Source of the DNA: Labia minor
Lineage: Eukaryota; Arthropoda; Insecta; Dermaptera; Spongiphoridae
NCBI GenBank assembly: GCA_963082975.1
Contig: OY720344.1
Span: 80,898,053 to 80,962,052, forward strand
Direction of reading: 5' to 3'
DNA: 64,000 nt
Shown here: positions 34,262-45,639 of the stretch, piece by piece
Layout of the letters: each line of letters opens with the position of its first letter
Position numbering within the stretch: position 1 is the stretch's first letter
Program-made: the position numbers and the translations under genes
Notes under the pieces: generated by a model
The model's input: the letters and a program-made list of their open reading frames with translations, nothing else
The model's database searches: none
What the model was told of the DNA's origin: nothing

Positions 34262-35461
34262 CAACTTCAATTTTTTTTTTTAATAATTAACTAAATTGTA
34301 TAATAAAATATTATTTTTATTTTATTCGTTCTATTTTTTTCTTTCTTTTTTATTTCTTTTGTTCTTTCTAATTTTTATTTCCATGATGATAATTATTATT
34401 GAAAATGACTAGAATTGTTTAACATTTTCATAAATTTTACTACCAAAAATGTTTTCGTTTTATTAATTACATAATTTAGAAACGTTGTAACAATTTTGGG
34501 ATATTTTTATTTTTTTTTTCCCATCTCACTCCATATACAATGAGTGCATACAATGCGAGAGCGAGAAGAGCAATAAAACTAATTCATTCGCTCGGTTATA
34601 AATTGTAGAATAATAAAACTTTTGCCCGATGTTTGGTAGAAAAGCGAGAGAACGGAGTGGGTGGTGGAGAGGATGGGATGAAGGGTTGGAATGAATAAGT
34701 GTGAATGATAATCCCGTATTGCTGACTTATGAATGTTGTACCTGTATGCTCTTGATGTAAATTGTTCAAGAGCACTTACGGGTCGTTAAGTTAAACACGA
34801 CATTAACTTGGTTCGGACATTTAAGAGAGGTCGTTATCTTCTCTATTGGCACCCCACTTTAGATTCAACCCGTTGGTGCCCACATACTCTCCCATCCCTT
34901 GTTACAAACCACCTTATATAGATATTAGATGAATTAGGAAAACGGTCAAATGCACTTGCGCTTATGAATGTAACTAACTAAAAATTTATTTTATACTCTT
35001 TAGCTTTAATTAAATTATTTTATTACCTTTTAGAAATTGTTTAATTCATACAATGTGATATGTTTGATCATTTCAATCAATTAACAAATTATATATCGCT
35101 TAGATAAATTAATTACTTCTTTACAATAAATAATGAATAATAATAAAATTTAATAAATTAGTAATCAATCGCAATTTTTTTAAAATTTTAAATCTAAAAG
35201 TAATTGTAATCAATTGTAATCGCTTTCTTATTTTGACTCGTAAGGCTTTTAAGATCCAATATATGCTATCATGAATATAGTAATACAACTCGAAATAATT
35301 AAAATGATTATATAATCAAGTTATTTGTGTATTATTATTAATATATACCTATAATCTATATATCTATATATTGTATATATAAATTTATTTATTTTGTTCT
35401 GGGGGGCCAAATTTATCGGTATATCAATTTTGCCTCTGAAGCAGATATTAATATTGTATAT
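34262..35461. other. Unassigned sequence, partly non-repetitive
   Basis: A less AT-rich, non-repetitive stretch at 34600..34930 contains two small hairpins: TGCTCTTGA / TCAAGAGCA (34748..34775) and AAGTTAA / TTAACTT (about 34791..34812). No exon or RNA gene could be supported. The rest is AT-rich. Confidence 0.4.
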
Positions 35462-36027
35462 TACCGACCGACGATAGTAAGGGAGGTATTGTTTTCACAC
35501 CAAATTTCATATGTGGAGATTTCTCCACGAATCCTGCATTTTCTTAACAGAAAAAAGTATTTTCAGCATGATGTCTGTCCGTCCGTCCGTCCGTCCGTCT
35601 GTCCGTATAGATGTGTACAGCCTGAACGGCTCAACCGATTTTAATGAAATTTGGTATATTTACTTAATGCATCAGTGGGATGAATTGATCTACTTTTGGT
35701 GCAAATCCGGAAACCGGAAGTGGTAGTATTAGCGATCGACGATAGGAAGGGAAGGGTTATTTTCACACCAAATTTCACATGAGATTTTCATATATATCAC
35801 CACGAATCATGACGTCATCCAACCATTCATGACGTCACAGCCTGGTCTTGCATATATATTATAAATAAAATAAAATTAAAAATGTTTATATTTATTATTT
35901 ATGTATCCATATTTGTTTTTTATTACATTAATAGATATATTAAAATTATTTGAAATTGTTTCTGTAGCTGGAAATTAATTTACTTCAAACCGTCGGTCGG
36001 TTCGGACCTGGCCACAGGTCAACTTAT
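35462..36027 (+). mobile_element. Helentron-associated element, family A (copy A1)
   Basis: The left end is TACCGACCGACGATAG and the right end CGTCGGTCGGTTCGG followed by the hairpin ACCTG-GCCA-CAGGT and CAACTTATT. ACCGACCGACG and CGTCGGTCGGT are perfect inverse complements, one terminal and one subterminal. In between lie a (GTCY)n tract (35573..35606), the core GGCTCAACCGATTTTAATGA, CCGGAAACCGGAAGTGG and two TGACGTCA palindromes (35810, 35830). This asymmetric layout is that of DINE-1/HINE (Helentron-associated) elements. It is non-coding. Confidence 0.75.
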
Positions 36028-36794
36028 TTTTAATAAGAATTTCTTAAACATAAAAATTGTAAATACTTTTTTTTACTTAATTATTTATATAAAATTCAGA
36101 ATTCTCCACTATGAAATTTAAATGAAATAACATTTCTTTGTATCAGTTTCTGGTAGTTTTAAACACAAATGCATTTAACTTAGATTATCTTATGAATTTG
36201 TACCTTATTTATCGAATATGATTTTTTTTTAATTTTAAACCTTCTAACATACGTTTTCTAAGAATCTACCTTAAATTTTTATTCTGATTTTTCTAATATA
36301 AGTTAACAAATTTCTCTAAATCAGTAATTCTCAATCAATGTGCCGCGGCACTTTTATGTGCCGCGAGTTTTTCAAAATGTGCCGCCAAATTTTACAAATG
36401 TAAAGTTAAAATTAAGAAAAAGTACTAATTTATTTTATATGTATGTAAAAAAAAGGTAAAATGTTTTTGTGATCAGGCTCTTCAACATTTTCAACTTTTT
36501 TCAATTTTCTCAATATGGTAAATAAGTAAATAACTTTTACAATTATCTTTTTCTTTGTAGGTCGCCAAATTCTTAAAAGTGTGCCGCGGAAAAAATAAGC
36601 GGGAGTGTCCTCCCCTAGACTTTCCCGCATATAAATAGGTATAAAGAGTTGTGAATGCATATTTAGAATGTGTAAACTTGGTATTGATAAAGAGCCAGTT
36701 CGTTAGTTTATTGGTGTCAAATTTGATATTTGGTAACATTTATATATATATATATATAATAAAGTGCTACTTCCGGTTAACTGATATTTTAAAT

Positions 36795-37307
36795 GTAAAA
36801 AAAAACAGATATGGATATAATATAAATATTTTTAATTTTATTTTATTTATAATATATAAGGGCTGGCTGTGACGTCATGAAGTGCTGGGTGACGTCATAT
36901 AATTTTAAATTAAGAAAAAACTAATGAAGATGATTTTTCTCGAGGATAAAACCAATACAAAGTGCATAACACGTGGAGATATGTCCTGACGTGAAATTTG
37001 ATATGATAACCCTTCACTTCCTTTCTTCGATCGGCAATACGAGCACTTCCGGTTTCCGGATTTGCACCAAAAGTTGATCAATTCATCATACTGATGGATT
37101 AAGTAAATATACCAAATTTCATCAAAATTCGTTTAGCCGTTCAAGCTGTACACATCTATACGGACGGACGGACGGACAGACATCATGCTAAAAATACTTT
37201 TTTCTGTTAAGAAAATGCATGATTCGTGGAGATATGTACCTAAAAATATCCACAGGTGAAATTTGGCGTGAAAACAATACCTCCCTTACTATCCTCGGTC
37301 GGTAAAA
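36795..37307 (-). mobile_element. Helentron-associated family A (copy A2, truncated)
   Basis: The minus strand shows the family A end CGGTCGGTAAAAA (37299..37307), a GGACGGACGGACGGACAGAC tract and CCGGTTTCCGGATTTGCACC. It has two TGACGTCA sites (36870, 36890). It lacks the opposite hairpin end, stopping in ACAGATATGGATATAA. Confidence 0.7.
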
Positions 37308-37603
37308 AAGAAACGCTACTTGTATAGGTAAAATGTCACTTCCGGTAGTCACATCATGATGAAATTTGGTATCTGAATTTTTTTCATATTTTTAAATCTA
37401 TATACAAAATATGAAGCAAATATCTCGAAGCAAACTGGTACTTTACTTGAAAGGTAAGCGCAACCAGTGTAGGTAAAGTACCACTTCCGGTTAACCGATT
37501 TTGACGAAATTTTGATAGAAATCTACAAACTGTGAATAATATCGGTGTACCAAATTTCGAAGTCCTAGCTTGATTAGTTTTTGAGTAAATTTGCTTACAG
37601 ACA

Positions 37604-37604
<1 letters not shown>

Positions 37605-37634
<30 letters not shown>

Positions 37635-37676
37635 CATACATACATACATACATACATACATACATACACACACACA
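37605..37676 (+). repeat. (CATA)n then (CA)n microsatellite
   Basis: About 16 CATA units followed by CACACACA. It occupies the position where family A has (GTCY)n, between the core motif and the right part of the family D element. The Met/Tyr/Cys/Val-rich ORFs across it are artefacts. Confidence 0.95.
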
Positions 37677-37829
37677 GACATAATTCGAAAAATGGTATTT
37701 TCCGACTCAGGGAGGTCTAAAACGTCAAGATCTATCGAAATCTCGAAGTCGAAATTTTTGACGATTCCAATACTTCCCTTATACGAAGTATGCGGGAAAG
37801 TAAAAAGCTTGAGAATTACTGCTCTAAAT

Positions 37830-38637
37830 CCTTTACAAGTTTTATTTAAATACAACATAAATATTAAATTGATGAAATTTGATGATTCAAATTATTTACA
37901 TATTCAATAATTATTTATTATGGCTTTATATTTATTTTCCTTTATTTATAAACTTAGCTTGCACGATTATTTTTTTCTTCATTTCTTATATTTCATTCAT
38001 AATTCATGAATCTTTAATAAAAATAAAAATACAGAAAAATTGGAAAGCTTTTATGAATATGAAAATATCCTTTTTATTTTAAATTGGATAATAAAGCCAT
38101 GTCCATAAATATTTATAATTTAAATAAGATATTCGTATATATAGAAACTATGAGAGGATTCTTTCTTTTTACCGAAAAATAACTTCACTTTTCCATTATA
38201 TTAAAAACAATAGAGTATTAACCAACGTATAAATGGGTGTAATATTAAATTTTATCGAGAAAGTTTTGATTTATTTACACCAATAAAAATGTATCAATAA
38301 TAAATATAATCTTGGTATTAAAATACATATTTTCTTTAAATAGATGTAACGAGTTTATAATTTTAATTTCAATATTATTTGAAAAATTAAATTTGAAAGG
38401 AACAATTTAATATAAATATAAATAAATAGGTAGTTTTTATATATTATTTTAAAAAAACTTGATTGAAAATTGAAATAGATTTTCAAGACAAATTTTTATA
38501 TTGATATGACATGTACAGGCTGGAAAAATAATTCTAACAATGAACTAATAACATCGACATAGAAAACACTTATTTATTTTTCAAAAAATATTATTATAAA
38601 ATTTTCTTAATTCTTAATAAACTTTGAAATATATTTT
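37830..38637. other. AT-rich sequence, no gene seen
   Basis: Unassigned AT-rich DNA. The small plus-strand ORF (37879..38082) is Phe/Ile-rich low-complexity translation. Confidence 0.45.
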
Positions 38638-39240
38638 TACCGACCGACGATAGTATTGTTTTCACACCAAATTTCACATGTGGAGATTTTTACATATCTC
38701 CACGAATCATGCATTTTCTTAACAGAAAAAAGTATTTTTAGCATGATGTCTGTCCGTCCGTCCGTCCGTCTGTCCGTCCGTCCGTATAGTGTACAGCCTG
38801 AACGGCTCAACGGATTTTGATGAAATTTGGTATATTTACTTAATGCATCAGTATGATGAATTGATCAACTTTTGGTGCAAATCCGGAAACCGGAAGTGGT
38901 AGTATTAGCGATCGACGATAGGAAGGGAAGGGTTATTTTCACACCAAATTTCACATGAGATTTTTTACATATCACCACGAATCATGCACTTTGTGGTGGT
39001 TTTATTCTCGAAAAAAATCATCTTTATTAGTTTTTTTCTTAATTTAAAATTATATGACGTCATCCAGCCATTATTGACGTCACAGCCTGGACTTACACAT
39101 ATATTATAAATAAAATAAAATTAAAAATATTTATGTTATATCTATATCTGGTTTTTATTACATTAATAGATATATTAAAATTATTTGAAATTGTTTCTGT
39201 AGCTGGAAATTAATTTATTTCAAACCGTCGGTCGATTCGA
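38638..39240 (+). mobile_element. Helentron-associated family A (copy A3)
   Basis: The left end is TACCGACCGACGATAG, followed by the stem-loop GTGGAGAT-TTTTACAT-ATCTCCAC, a GTCY tract (38747..38788), the core GAACGGCTCAACGGATTTTG and TGACGTCA at 39055 and 39075. The right end breaks within CGTCGGTCGATTCGA, so the terminal hairpin is absent. Confidence 0.75.
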
Positions 39241-40959
39241 AGAATTGTGATGAGTTGTGCCGACCGAGTACTAAAAGGGACTGTTGATAGATGTATCGAA
39301 AATTGCGTAGCTTGCAAAAAATGGCAAAAACTAATTTAGGAAAAACTGAAATTTTACATTTTTGAATTTTCGAAAGGTGTGCTGAGTTGTGCCAGTTAAG
39401 CACAACAACTTTTGTCATTGGGCAAACCAAAATCTATTTTGGGCTGTGCCATGGACAGTTTTGATCTGACGTAATTGTGCCAACTAAACAAAATTTTCAA
39501 TTTAAAATATTAAAATTGAAAAAGCAAAAGAATAATAAAATAAAAATTATTATTATCAAACAATTTAAACAATCTAAAGAAATAGTTCTAATGATTAGCA
39601 AATTTATTAATAAAATTCAAAATGATCTTATTAAAATAAGTAAGTGGCCTATTGAATGAGAGATTAAGTGATGTATACTCGAACAGGTTCAAAAGCAGAG
39701 TGCCGAACGCATTCGGGGAACGTAGTAAACTTGGTAGCGTACTTGGAAGAGTTTACCAACTTTTAAAAAATTTAAATTCATAATAAGACTTCAATGCTAC
39801 CAACTTACTTTTATAAAATAATTATTTATTTAAATATTTAATTTTTGAAATTACGCATATGTGCGTAAACAATCGGCTGTGGATCAGACTCGTTTCCGGC
39901 TCTGAATCTGGCCCCAACTAAATTAAATCAAAATATAAATAGAAGTCGGAGCTGGAGCCGGAGTCAGAGCTGATTAATTTCAACGTGGCTTTACTGTCTT
40001 GGTTTGAACTATCATTTTCAAGTCTCATTGGAGCTTCGATTGGATAAAATAAACGTTAAACAAGGATAAATTTAAACACAAGCTAATGTTTTAAATTAAT
40101 GATTTTTTATGTGTATGTAGTTTTTAAATACAAAAAAAAATCTCTCATATTAGATCTAGCAGATTTTTTCTTATCAACTTTTTTGTTCAATGGTTTTATT
40201 GAAACTAGAAATTATCTATTCTCTTTTTTCATTGATTCACAAATGTAAATTAAAATAGAAGTGAGATAATTGAAAGTCTCTTCACTCACATTACACTCCT
40301 CTCGGCTCATTTACGCCCTATTCATTCTTTAGGTCGACATTGAGTTACGATTTAATAAAGCTTAAAAGCCTCCCCTGTTTTTTTTTTAATTTGTCCTAAA
40401 TAAAATTCTGTTATTTTTTTATTTTTATATTTAGTTTAAGAGAAAAAAATGCATAATATGGATGATTCACATTTAATTTTCGTATTTTTTTTTCTAAGAG
40501 TGAATGAGAGGGTTTGGGAAAAAACTAATTTCTTTGGGTGTCTCTGTTTGAACTTAATTGAACGCCAAGGGGCTCAAATCGAGATGAAAAAGCCAAAAAA
40601 AGGAGGTCCTCCGTGTTATAAATTTCCCCATTTGAATTGTCTTTAAAATGGGTCCGCGAATCCTGCCATTTCAACGACATAAGCTAAAAGGGGTGAGTGT
40701 AAAAAAGAAGGAAGGAGCATGTTTTTTTTCACTCGTTGTAAATGACTGCTAATAAAGCAAGACTCTTGGCACGAGGGACATTTTTTTCTCTCTCCCTGTC
40801 TTTCACTCCCTTGTTTCCACCCACACCCACACTCCTTCAGTCTTCATTTATGTCGAGAAATAATTCTTTTAAGTTGTATATTTAGAACATCACCATCACT
40901 TAAAAAATATTAATATATGCTTGGCAAATTATTTACCAATGTTTTGCATGCCAATTTTT
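39241..40959. other. Unassigned; possible decayed coding scrap and hAT scrap
   Basis: Immediately after family A, the frame near 39285..39345 reads VDRCIENCVACKKWQK, a CxxxCxxC arrangement reminiscent of integrase-type zinc fingers but too short to call. GAGTTGTGCC words recur (39250, 39378). At 39885..39985 GGCTCTGAATCTGG and GGAGCTGGAGCCGGAGTCAG look like scraps of a hAT with GGAGCC repeats. The stretch at 40440..40860 is less AT-rich and non-repetitive, and its 65-codon frame (40449..40646) has no recognised motif. Confidence 0.3.
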
Positions 40960-41325
40960 GAAGTGAAACTTCTTTAGCGGCGTCCTGACATTTGGTTGAG
41001 AATGGAGAGTGAATTGAAAAATTGAAATTTCGTAACGCATTCGTAACGCAAGAGAGAAAAAAGATATAGATATAACGAGTGAGAATGAGATAGCCTCTAT
41101 CTCCGTCTCTCTTTTGTGCGGTGTTTCGTTCTTGCTATCTGCGTCTTTCTTTTGTCCGGTCTTTCGTTCTTGAGGAAGAGGCTATCTGCGTCTTCGTTTT
41201 GTGCTGTCTTTCGTTCTAATACCCTCTCGCTAGGTCCAAAGTCCACGGCGCGCATGCGCGCTAGTACGTTGACGCGGAATAATATTTCTCAGCCTCTGCT
41301 GGGTCAAAGAATAAAAATTAGTATG
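40960..41325 (-). repeat. Promoter-like GC-richer block, inverted copy of 25600..26028
   Basis: From GAAGTGAAACTTCTTTAGCG to the CTCAGCCTCTGCTGGGTC words it is the inverse of the block at 25670..26020, nearly identical by eye. It has the GGCGCGCATGCGCGC palindrome (41247..41262) and the ~47-bp minisatellite array. The Helentron core does not follow it here. The Ser/Arg-rich frame at 41116..41328 is repeat sequence. Confidence 0.65.
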
Positions 41326-42476
41326 TGACCTCACAGTTACCGCCTTTTAGATATATATCTATTCTTAAAATAAAATTAAAAATATTTATATTATATTCAT
41401 ATATATGTAAAATAATAATTATATTATTTTAATATTCCTATAAGTTGGTATCACAATTTATTATTATTATGAATTATTTATAAGTAATTAATATTATTAA
41501 TTGGTATTAATAAATAAATAATATTAATTATATTAACTTAATATTTCTAACTTTGTATTACAATAATGAGACGGAATTGTTGTGTGTTAAATTAGATTTA
41601 ATTAAAGATTGAATTTAGAATAATTAAAAGGGTTATTGAAACCGCGTATGCTGATTAGGGAATGACAAGATTGAATAGGTTCAATTAAAAAATGCTTATA
41701 TAAAATTATAACTAAAAATGATTTATTTAATAAAACTATAAGAATTTAAATTACAATTTAATTAATTTTTTGTGAATAAATAAACATATATAAAAAACTA
41801 TATATAAAATTTGAATTTTCATTTATTCATTCATTTAAAATTATTTTCCGATTGTTCCTTTAAAATAACCCCTCTTAGGGGGTCGGAAGGGGAGGCAACA
41901 TAAGGGAATTTTCTTTCACTTTGTTATTGGGAAAAACCAGGGGGGGGGACAGTCTTACCAGGAAAAACCCAAATTGTCAGCGTCCACTCTGGGGTTTTAA
42001 ACAGTTTTAAAGGAAATGTTAATTATAAGTTCATTTCTCAACGAGTTGTATCTTTAAATTATTTTTATTAATTTAATTAATTATAATTAATTTATAGCCA
42101 ATAATAGTTTATTATAGCTAATAATTTTTTAATTTTTAGTGTAATTTGCATGATCATTATTTATATAAAAAAATAAACACATTTTGCAATTTCCCAGAAA
42201 GGCTTATAATGTCAAGCTCCCACATGTGTCCATTACAATTAAGAATAAGTAAGTTATGTTTGTCACGTTCACACTTCCACATGTGAACATTACAATTGAA
42301 ATAGTAAGTTTATGATTCGACATAATTTGCAATGTATCAATCAACCTCTTAAAATTAAGGTTCTTAGCATTTAGCAGGTAAAACACTTGGCGAGAGTCAT
42401 TCAATTGAAAATTGCAAGGGTGGACTTGTTAATTGTATGTGCTTGGAAATATTCTTTGTAGGAGAGGGCAGTGTGG
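41326..42476. other. AT-rich sequence, no gene seen
   Basis: A small G-rich patch (GGAAAAACCAGGGGGGGGAC near 41932) is the only departure from AT-rich text. A direct repeat CACATGTGNNCATTACAATT appears at 42221 and 42278. No gene was found. Confidence 0.4.
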
Positions 42477-42595
42477 TTTATTTTTCTCTATTTCTCTCTC
42501 ACTCACACTCTCAACTAAAATTTATCTTATTCTCTAGATTGTAAGAAGTTTCACTTCCGCCACGTGTACGATGCTGCACATTTTGCTTTTTTTTT
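42477..42595 (+). repeat. Fragment of the endonuclease-element 3' flank
   Basis: CTCTATTTCTCTCTCACTCAC through GAAGTTTCACTTCCGCCACG and ACGATGCTGCACATTTTGC is the inverse complement of 23675..23790. That is the sequence between the endonuclease ORF and the family A terminus, so this is a second copy of that part of the putative autonomous element. Confidence 0.65.
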
Positions 42596-43009
42596 CTCTT
42601 TTTTTTATTTACAAAATAATTTCTTTAAAATTTATCATCGTTGCTAGTTTTTTTTTTACAAAATATTATATAAAATATTTACACCTAACATAGAAATAAA
42701 CAATATATATTAAATAGTCTGACCGTATCTCCTACTCACAAATAAAATGTTTATCCTCTTAAATATTTTGTTAATATTTATAAATAAAAATTCATTTGAT
42801 TTAATAAAAATTTTAGTATTTTGAAAGTAAAATGTTAAATTCCATGTAATAATAAAATATCTTCATAGTATTTACAAAAAATGTGACATAATTACATGTG
42901 CTGTGTTAGGAGATAAAGGGAATTTAGCAAGGAAAGGAGAAGCATAGGACATTAGAGGTAATAAGGGAGGTAACAGGAGGAAGCAGAGAAGGAATGGATA
43001 GTGGATTTA

Positions 43010-45608
43010 GGAGAGATGAAGGGAAAGGACAGCGAGCTAGCGACGATGGAGAAGTGGCTAGGGTCTGTACCTAAGTAAGTCCTGTGGCTGAAGTCTTTTA
43101 AGTCTTCTAGTTAGATGGTCTGTTGAGGTAAGTTGTCTTGCTGTTAGGTTTTGGTGAGAGGTAAGTCTTTTATGATAAATGATTTATAACTTCGATGATA
43201 AGAGGGATAATAAATTCTTCATAAAGAAGTTTTGATGGGATGTAACGGGGAGCCGCGGCGGCTATGGTCCTATGGACAGCGTTCTGGCATCTCTAAATTA
43301 TATTAATATTGGAAATTTTAGAGGCTCCCCACAATTGACATCCATAGGACCATATCGCCTTGATGATGGTATTGTAAATGAGGATTTTGTTGTCAAGTGA
43401 TAGGTGTGATTTCCGTCTAAGCAGCCAGGGAAGTCTAAGCGAGAGTTGTGTGTTTTTTGTCGTTATATGTTGTTTCCAGTTAAGTCTTCTGTCAAGGTGA
43501 ATCCATAAATATTTAGAAGATTCATTTTGGGGAATGATGGAGTATAGTCTTACAGGTGGACAAGTTTTTCTGTTAAGAGTGAATGTCACGTGGGTAGATT
43601 TGGTCTCATTTATAGCCCTTCTCCACCGGGCTAACCAGGGTCTAATTAGTTCTAAGTGACTTTGAAGAGCAGCGGAGGCCTTTGATGAATCTTCGTTACT
43701 GGCCAATATCACTTTGTCATCCACAATGGTGGCCAGAGTGGTGAGGTCAGTTGTGGGAAAATCTGCAGTGAATAAGAGATATAAGAGGGGCCCTAGTTCA
43801 CTGCCCTGAGGGATCCCTGCATACACACCAAGTGGCTCACAGATATGACCTTATGACACGATAGAGTGGGGCGGATAAGGGACTGTACAGCTTCACAAGG
43901 AGGCCCTGATGCCAAACTCTATCAAATGCTTGGGATACGTCCATAAAAGCCGCGGAACAATAACCACGGCCCTCCAGCGCGCATGAGATCACCCGTACCA
44001 CCCTATGGACCTGCTCAACTGTTCCATGCCCAGCTCTGAACCCAAACTGGTGGGCAGGAATGACATTACCGTCAACCAGGCCAGACAGGATTCTGTCTCT
44101 GAGAATTATCTCAAAGAGTTTAGAGACAATAGAGAGGAGGCTGATTGGTCTATAAGATACAGCCTCCTCTGGTGGCTTGCCGGGTTTTGGAACCATAATT
44201 ATCTTGGCTATTTTCCAAGAGGAAGGAATTATCCTTTTTTATTTTTATGATTGCATTAAAGAAATTACTTAAAAAAAGAATTGCGCAATCGGGAGCCTCA
44301 CCCAGCATTTTGCCCGTAATCTTGTCAAGACCAGGGTTTTTTTTGATATATACAAATGGATTTTTGACCTCATTTCCGAGGGGATAACTTCTTTGAAGTT
44401 TTTTAAAGGAAAGTTAACACAGCGAGGACCTGAAAGTCATTAGGACAGACGGAATTGGAAGGATAAGGGATGAATACATTATCCAAATGTCCTGGGAACA
44501 AACAGACTTTTCCGAATCAGATCGGGCCTGATGAGAGTCTTAGGGGAGGAATATGTTTGGGATGAAGGTTTAATTTTTTGGTGAGTTTCCAGAGGGAGTA
44601 GTTGGTAGATTGGGCTGGAGTGAGGTATTTAAGGTAGTTTTGGATATTTTGATTTTTATTAAGGGAAAGAAGCTTTTTGGTTTATTTAGTTAAATTATTA
44701 ATTCTATTTTTAATAATAGGAGATCTGTTTTTCTGCCAAGTTTTCCTCAATTTGTTTTTATAGGGAATCAGACATTTTATATTGTGGGGAGTTGATGAGG
44801 AAGCAGCTTGTTGGAGGATTGTTGTTAGGTGATTCACCGCTTCATCGATATCTGAACCATTTTTAAGAGGGAGAGAAAGGGTTAGGTTGTTTGCAAAGAA
44901 GGACTGTTAGTAAGGGAGGGAGAGGGTGGTACTAATGGATTAATAGTTGTTATTGCAGGGGACAGGAGAATGGTAAGATGAAAGATCAAGCAGTTATTTG
45001 GGCTAAAAGGATCTATTTGACAGGCCTCAGACGACGAAAAAGTCAATCAGATCAGGGATTTTAGATCGATCTGTAGGCCAGTACATGGGTTTCCCAGTGG
45101 AAATAGGTCTTAGGTTGAATTTGGAGAATGAGTTCCAAAGACTTGCTTCTGGGATTGATAAGCCTAGAGCCCGAACAATAGTGTTTGAGGTTAAAATCAC
45201 CCCCACAATGAAAGAAGAGCCCAAAGTGCCAAAGAACTCCTCAAAAGAGCCAGAATCTATTTTGTGTTTGGGAGGACAATATACTGCAGAAATGGTAAAA
45301 CAGCCCGTACGTTCAGTCAGGGTAACCGATGTGGCTTGGAGAAAGTCTTTTTGAAAAGAAGGATTAGCATGCTGATTTATTGATTCCTTGATAATTATAG
45401 CAGAGCCTCCATGTGAAGTGTCATCGGGGTGATTTGTGAGGTAAGAAGAGAATTTTGGAATTTTTATATAGTTTCTTGGATTAAAGTGCGTTTCAGAAAT
45501 TAGGAGTACATCAATATCTTTTGAGAAAAGAAAATACTTTACTTGCTCCAGATGTCTAATGAGCCCATTGGCGTTCCAGAGAGCAATTTTAAGGGTTTGA
45601 GCCATTGG
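43010..45608 (-). pseudogene. Jockey-like ORF2: endonuclease and reverse transcriptase
   Basis: The ORF starts MAQTLKIALWNANGLIRHLE at 45605. Endonuclease motifs follow: LLISETHF (catalytic Glu), HGGSAIII, AVYCPPKHK, a damaged SFIVGVIL where GGDFN is expected, and SKIPDLIDFFV. A frameshifted linker (about 45020..44370) leads to RT motifs: YRPISLLSIVSKLFE, HQFGFRAGHGTVEQVHRV, AAFMDVSQAFDRVWH (first catalytic Asp), GIPQGSELGPLLY and ATIVDDKVILAS. The last replaces the usual YADD/FADD, so the residue before the Asp pair is changed. NWKQHI and SYGCQLWGASKISNI follow, with decayed C-terminal text to about 43010. At least four frame breaks were seen. Confidence 0.9.
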
Positions 45609-45639
45609 GTAGCCTAGTAACGAGAATAGTCAGTAGGTT

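Larger units (their letters stand above)
36598..37806 (+). mobile_element. Helentron-like family D element
   Basis: It begins GCGGGAGTGTCCTCCCCTAG and carries the subterminal inverted pair ACTTTCCCGCATA (36619..36631) and TATGCGGGAAAGT (37789..37801), 13 bp perfect. Inside are the core ACCGATTTTGACGAAATTTTG, a (CATA)n tract and GGGAGGTCTAAAACGTCAAG. The 5' words resemble family C (GAGTGTCTCC...), so C and D look like relatives. It is interrupted by family A at 36795..37307. Confidence 0.65.
36322..37821. mobile_element. hAT element hosting two nested insertions
   Basis: The ends CAGTAATTCTCAATC and GCTTGAGAATTACTG are inverted. They are flanked by a perfect 8-bp duplication CTCTAAAT (36314..36321, 37822..37829). 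GTGCCGCGGCAC-type repeats at 36341..36400 and 36580..36590 are typical of a hAT MITE family. The ~270-bp MITE was lengthened by a family D element, itself interrupted by family A. Confidence 0.85.

Noticed and set aside
37605-37676. Regularly spaced repeats that could suggest a CRISPR array
   Set aside because: They are a simple (CATA)n microsatellite without spacers, in a eukaryotic transposon.
37581-37910. Several long ORFs across the CATA tract
   Set aside because: Their peptides are YVCM or HTYI repeats, i.e. translations of a microsatellite on both strands.
39285-39345. CxxxCxxC frame suggestive of an integrase zinc finger
   Set aside because: It is only about 20 residues long, with stops soon after and no integrase core nearby.
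44005-44250. Plus-strand ORF in the Jockey region
   Set aside because: It is the reverse-strand shadow of the reverse transcriptase, whose minus-strand motifs are unambiguous.
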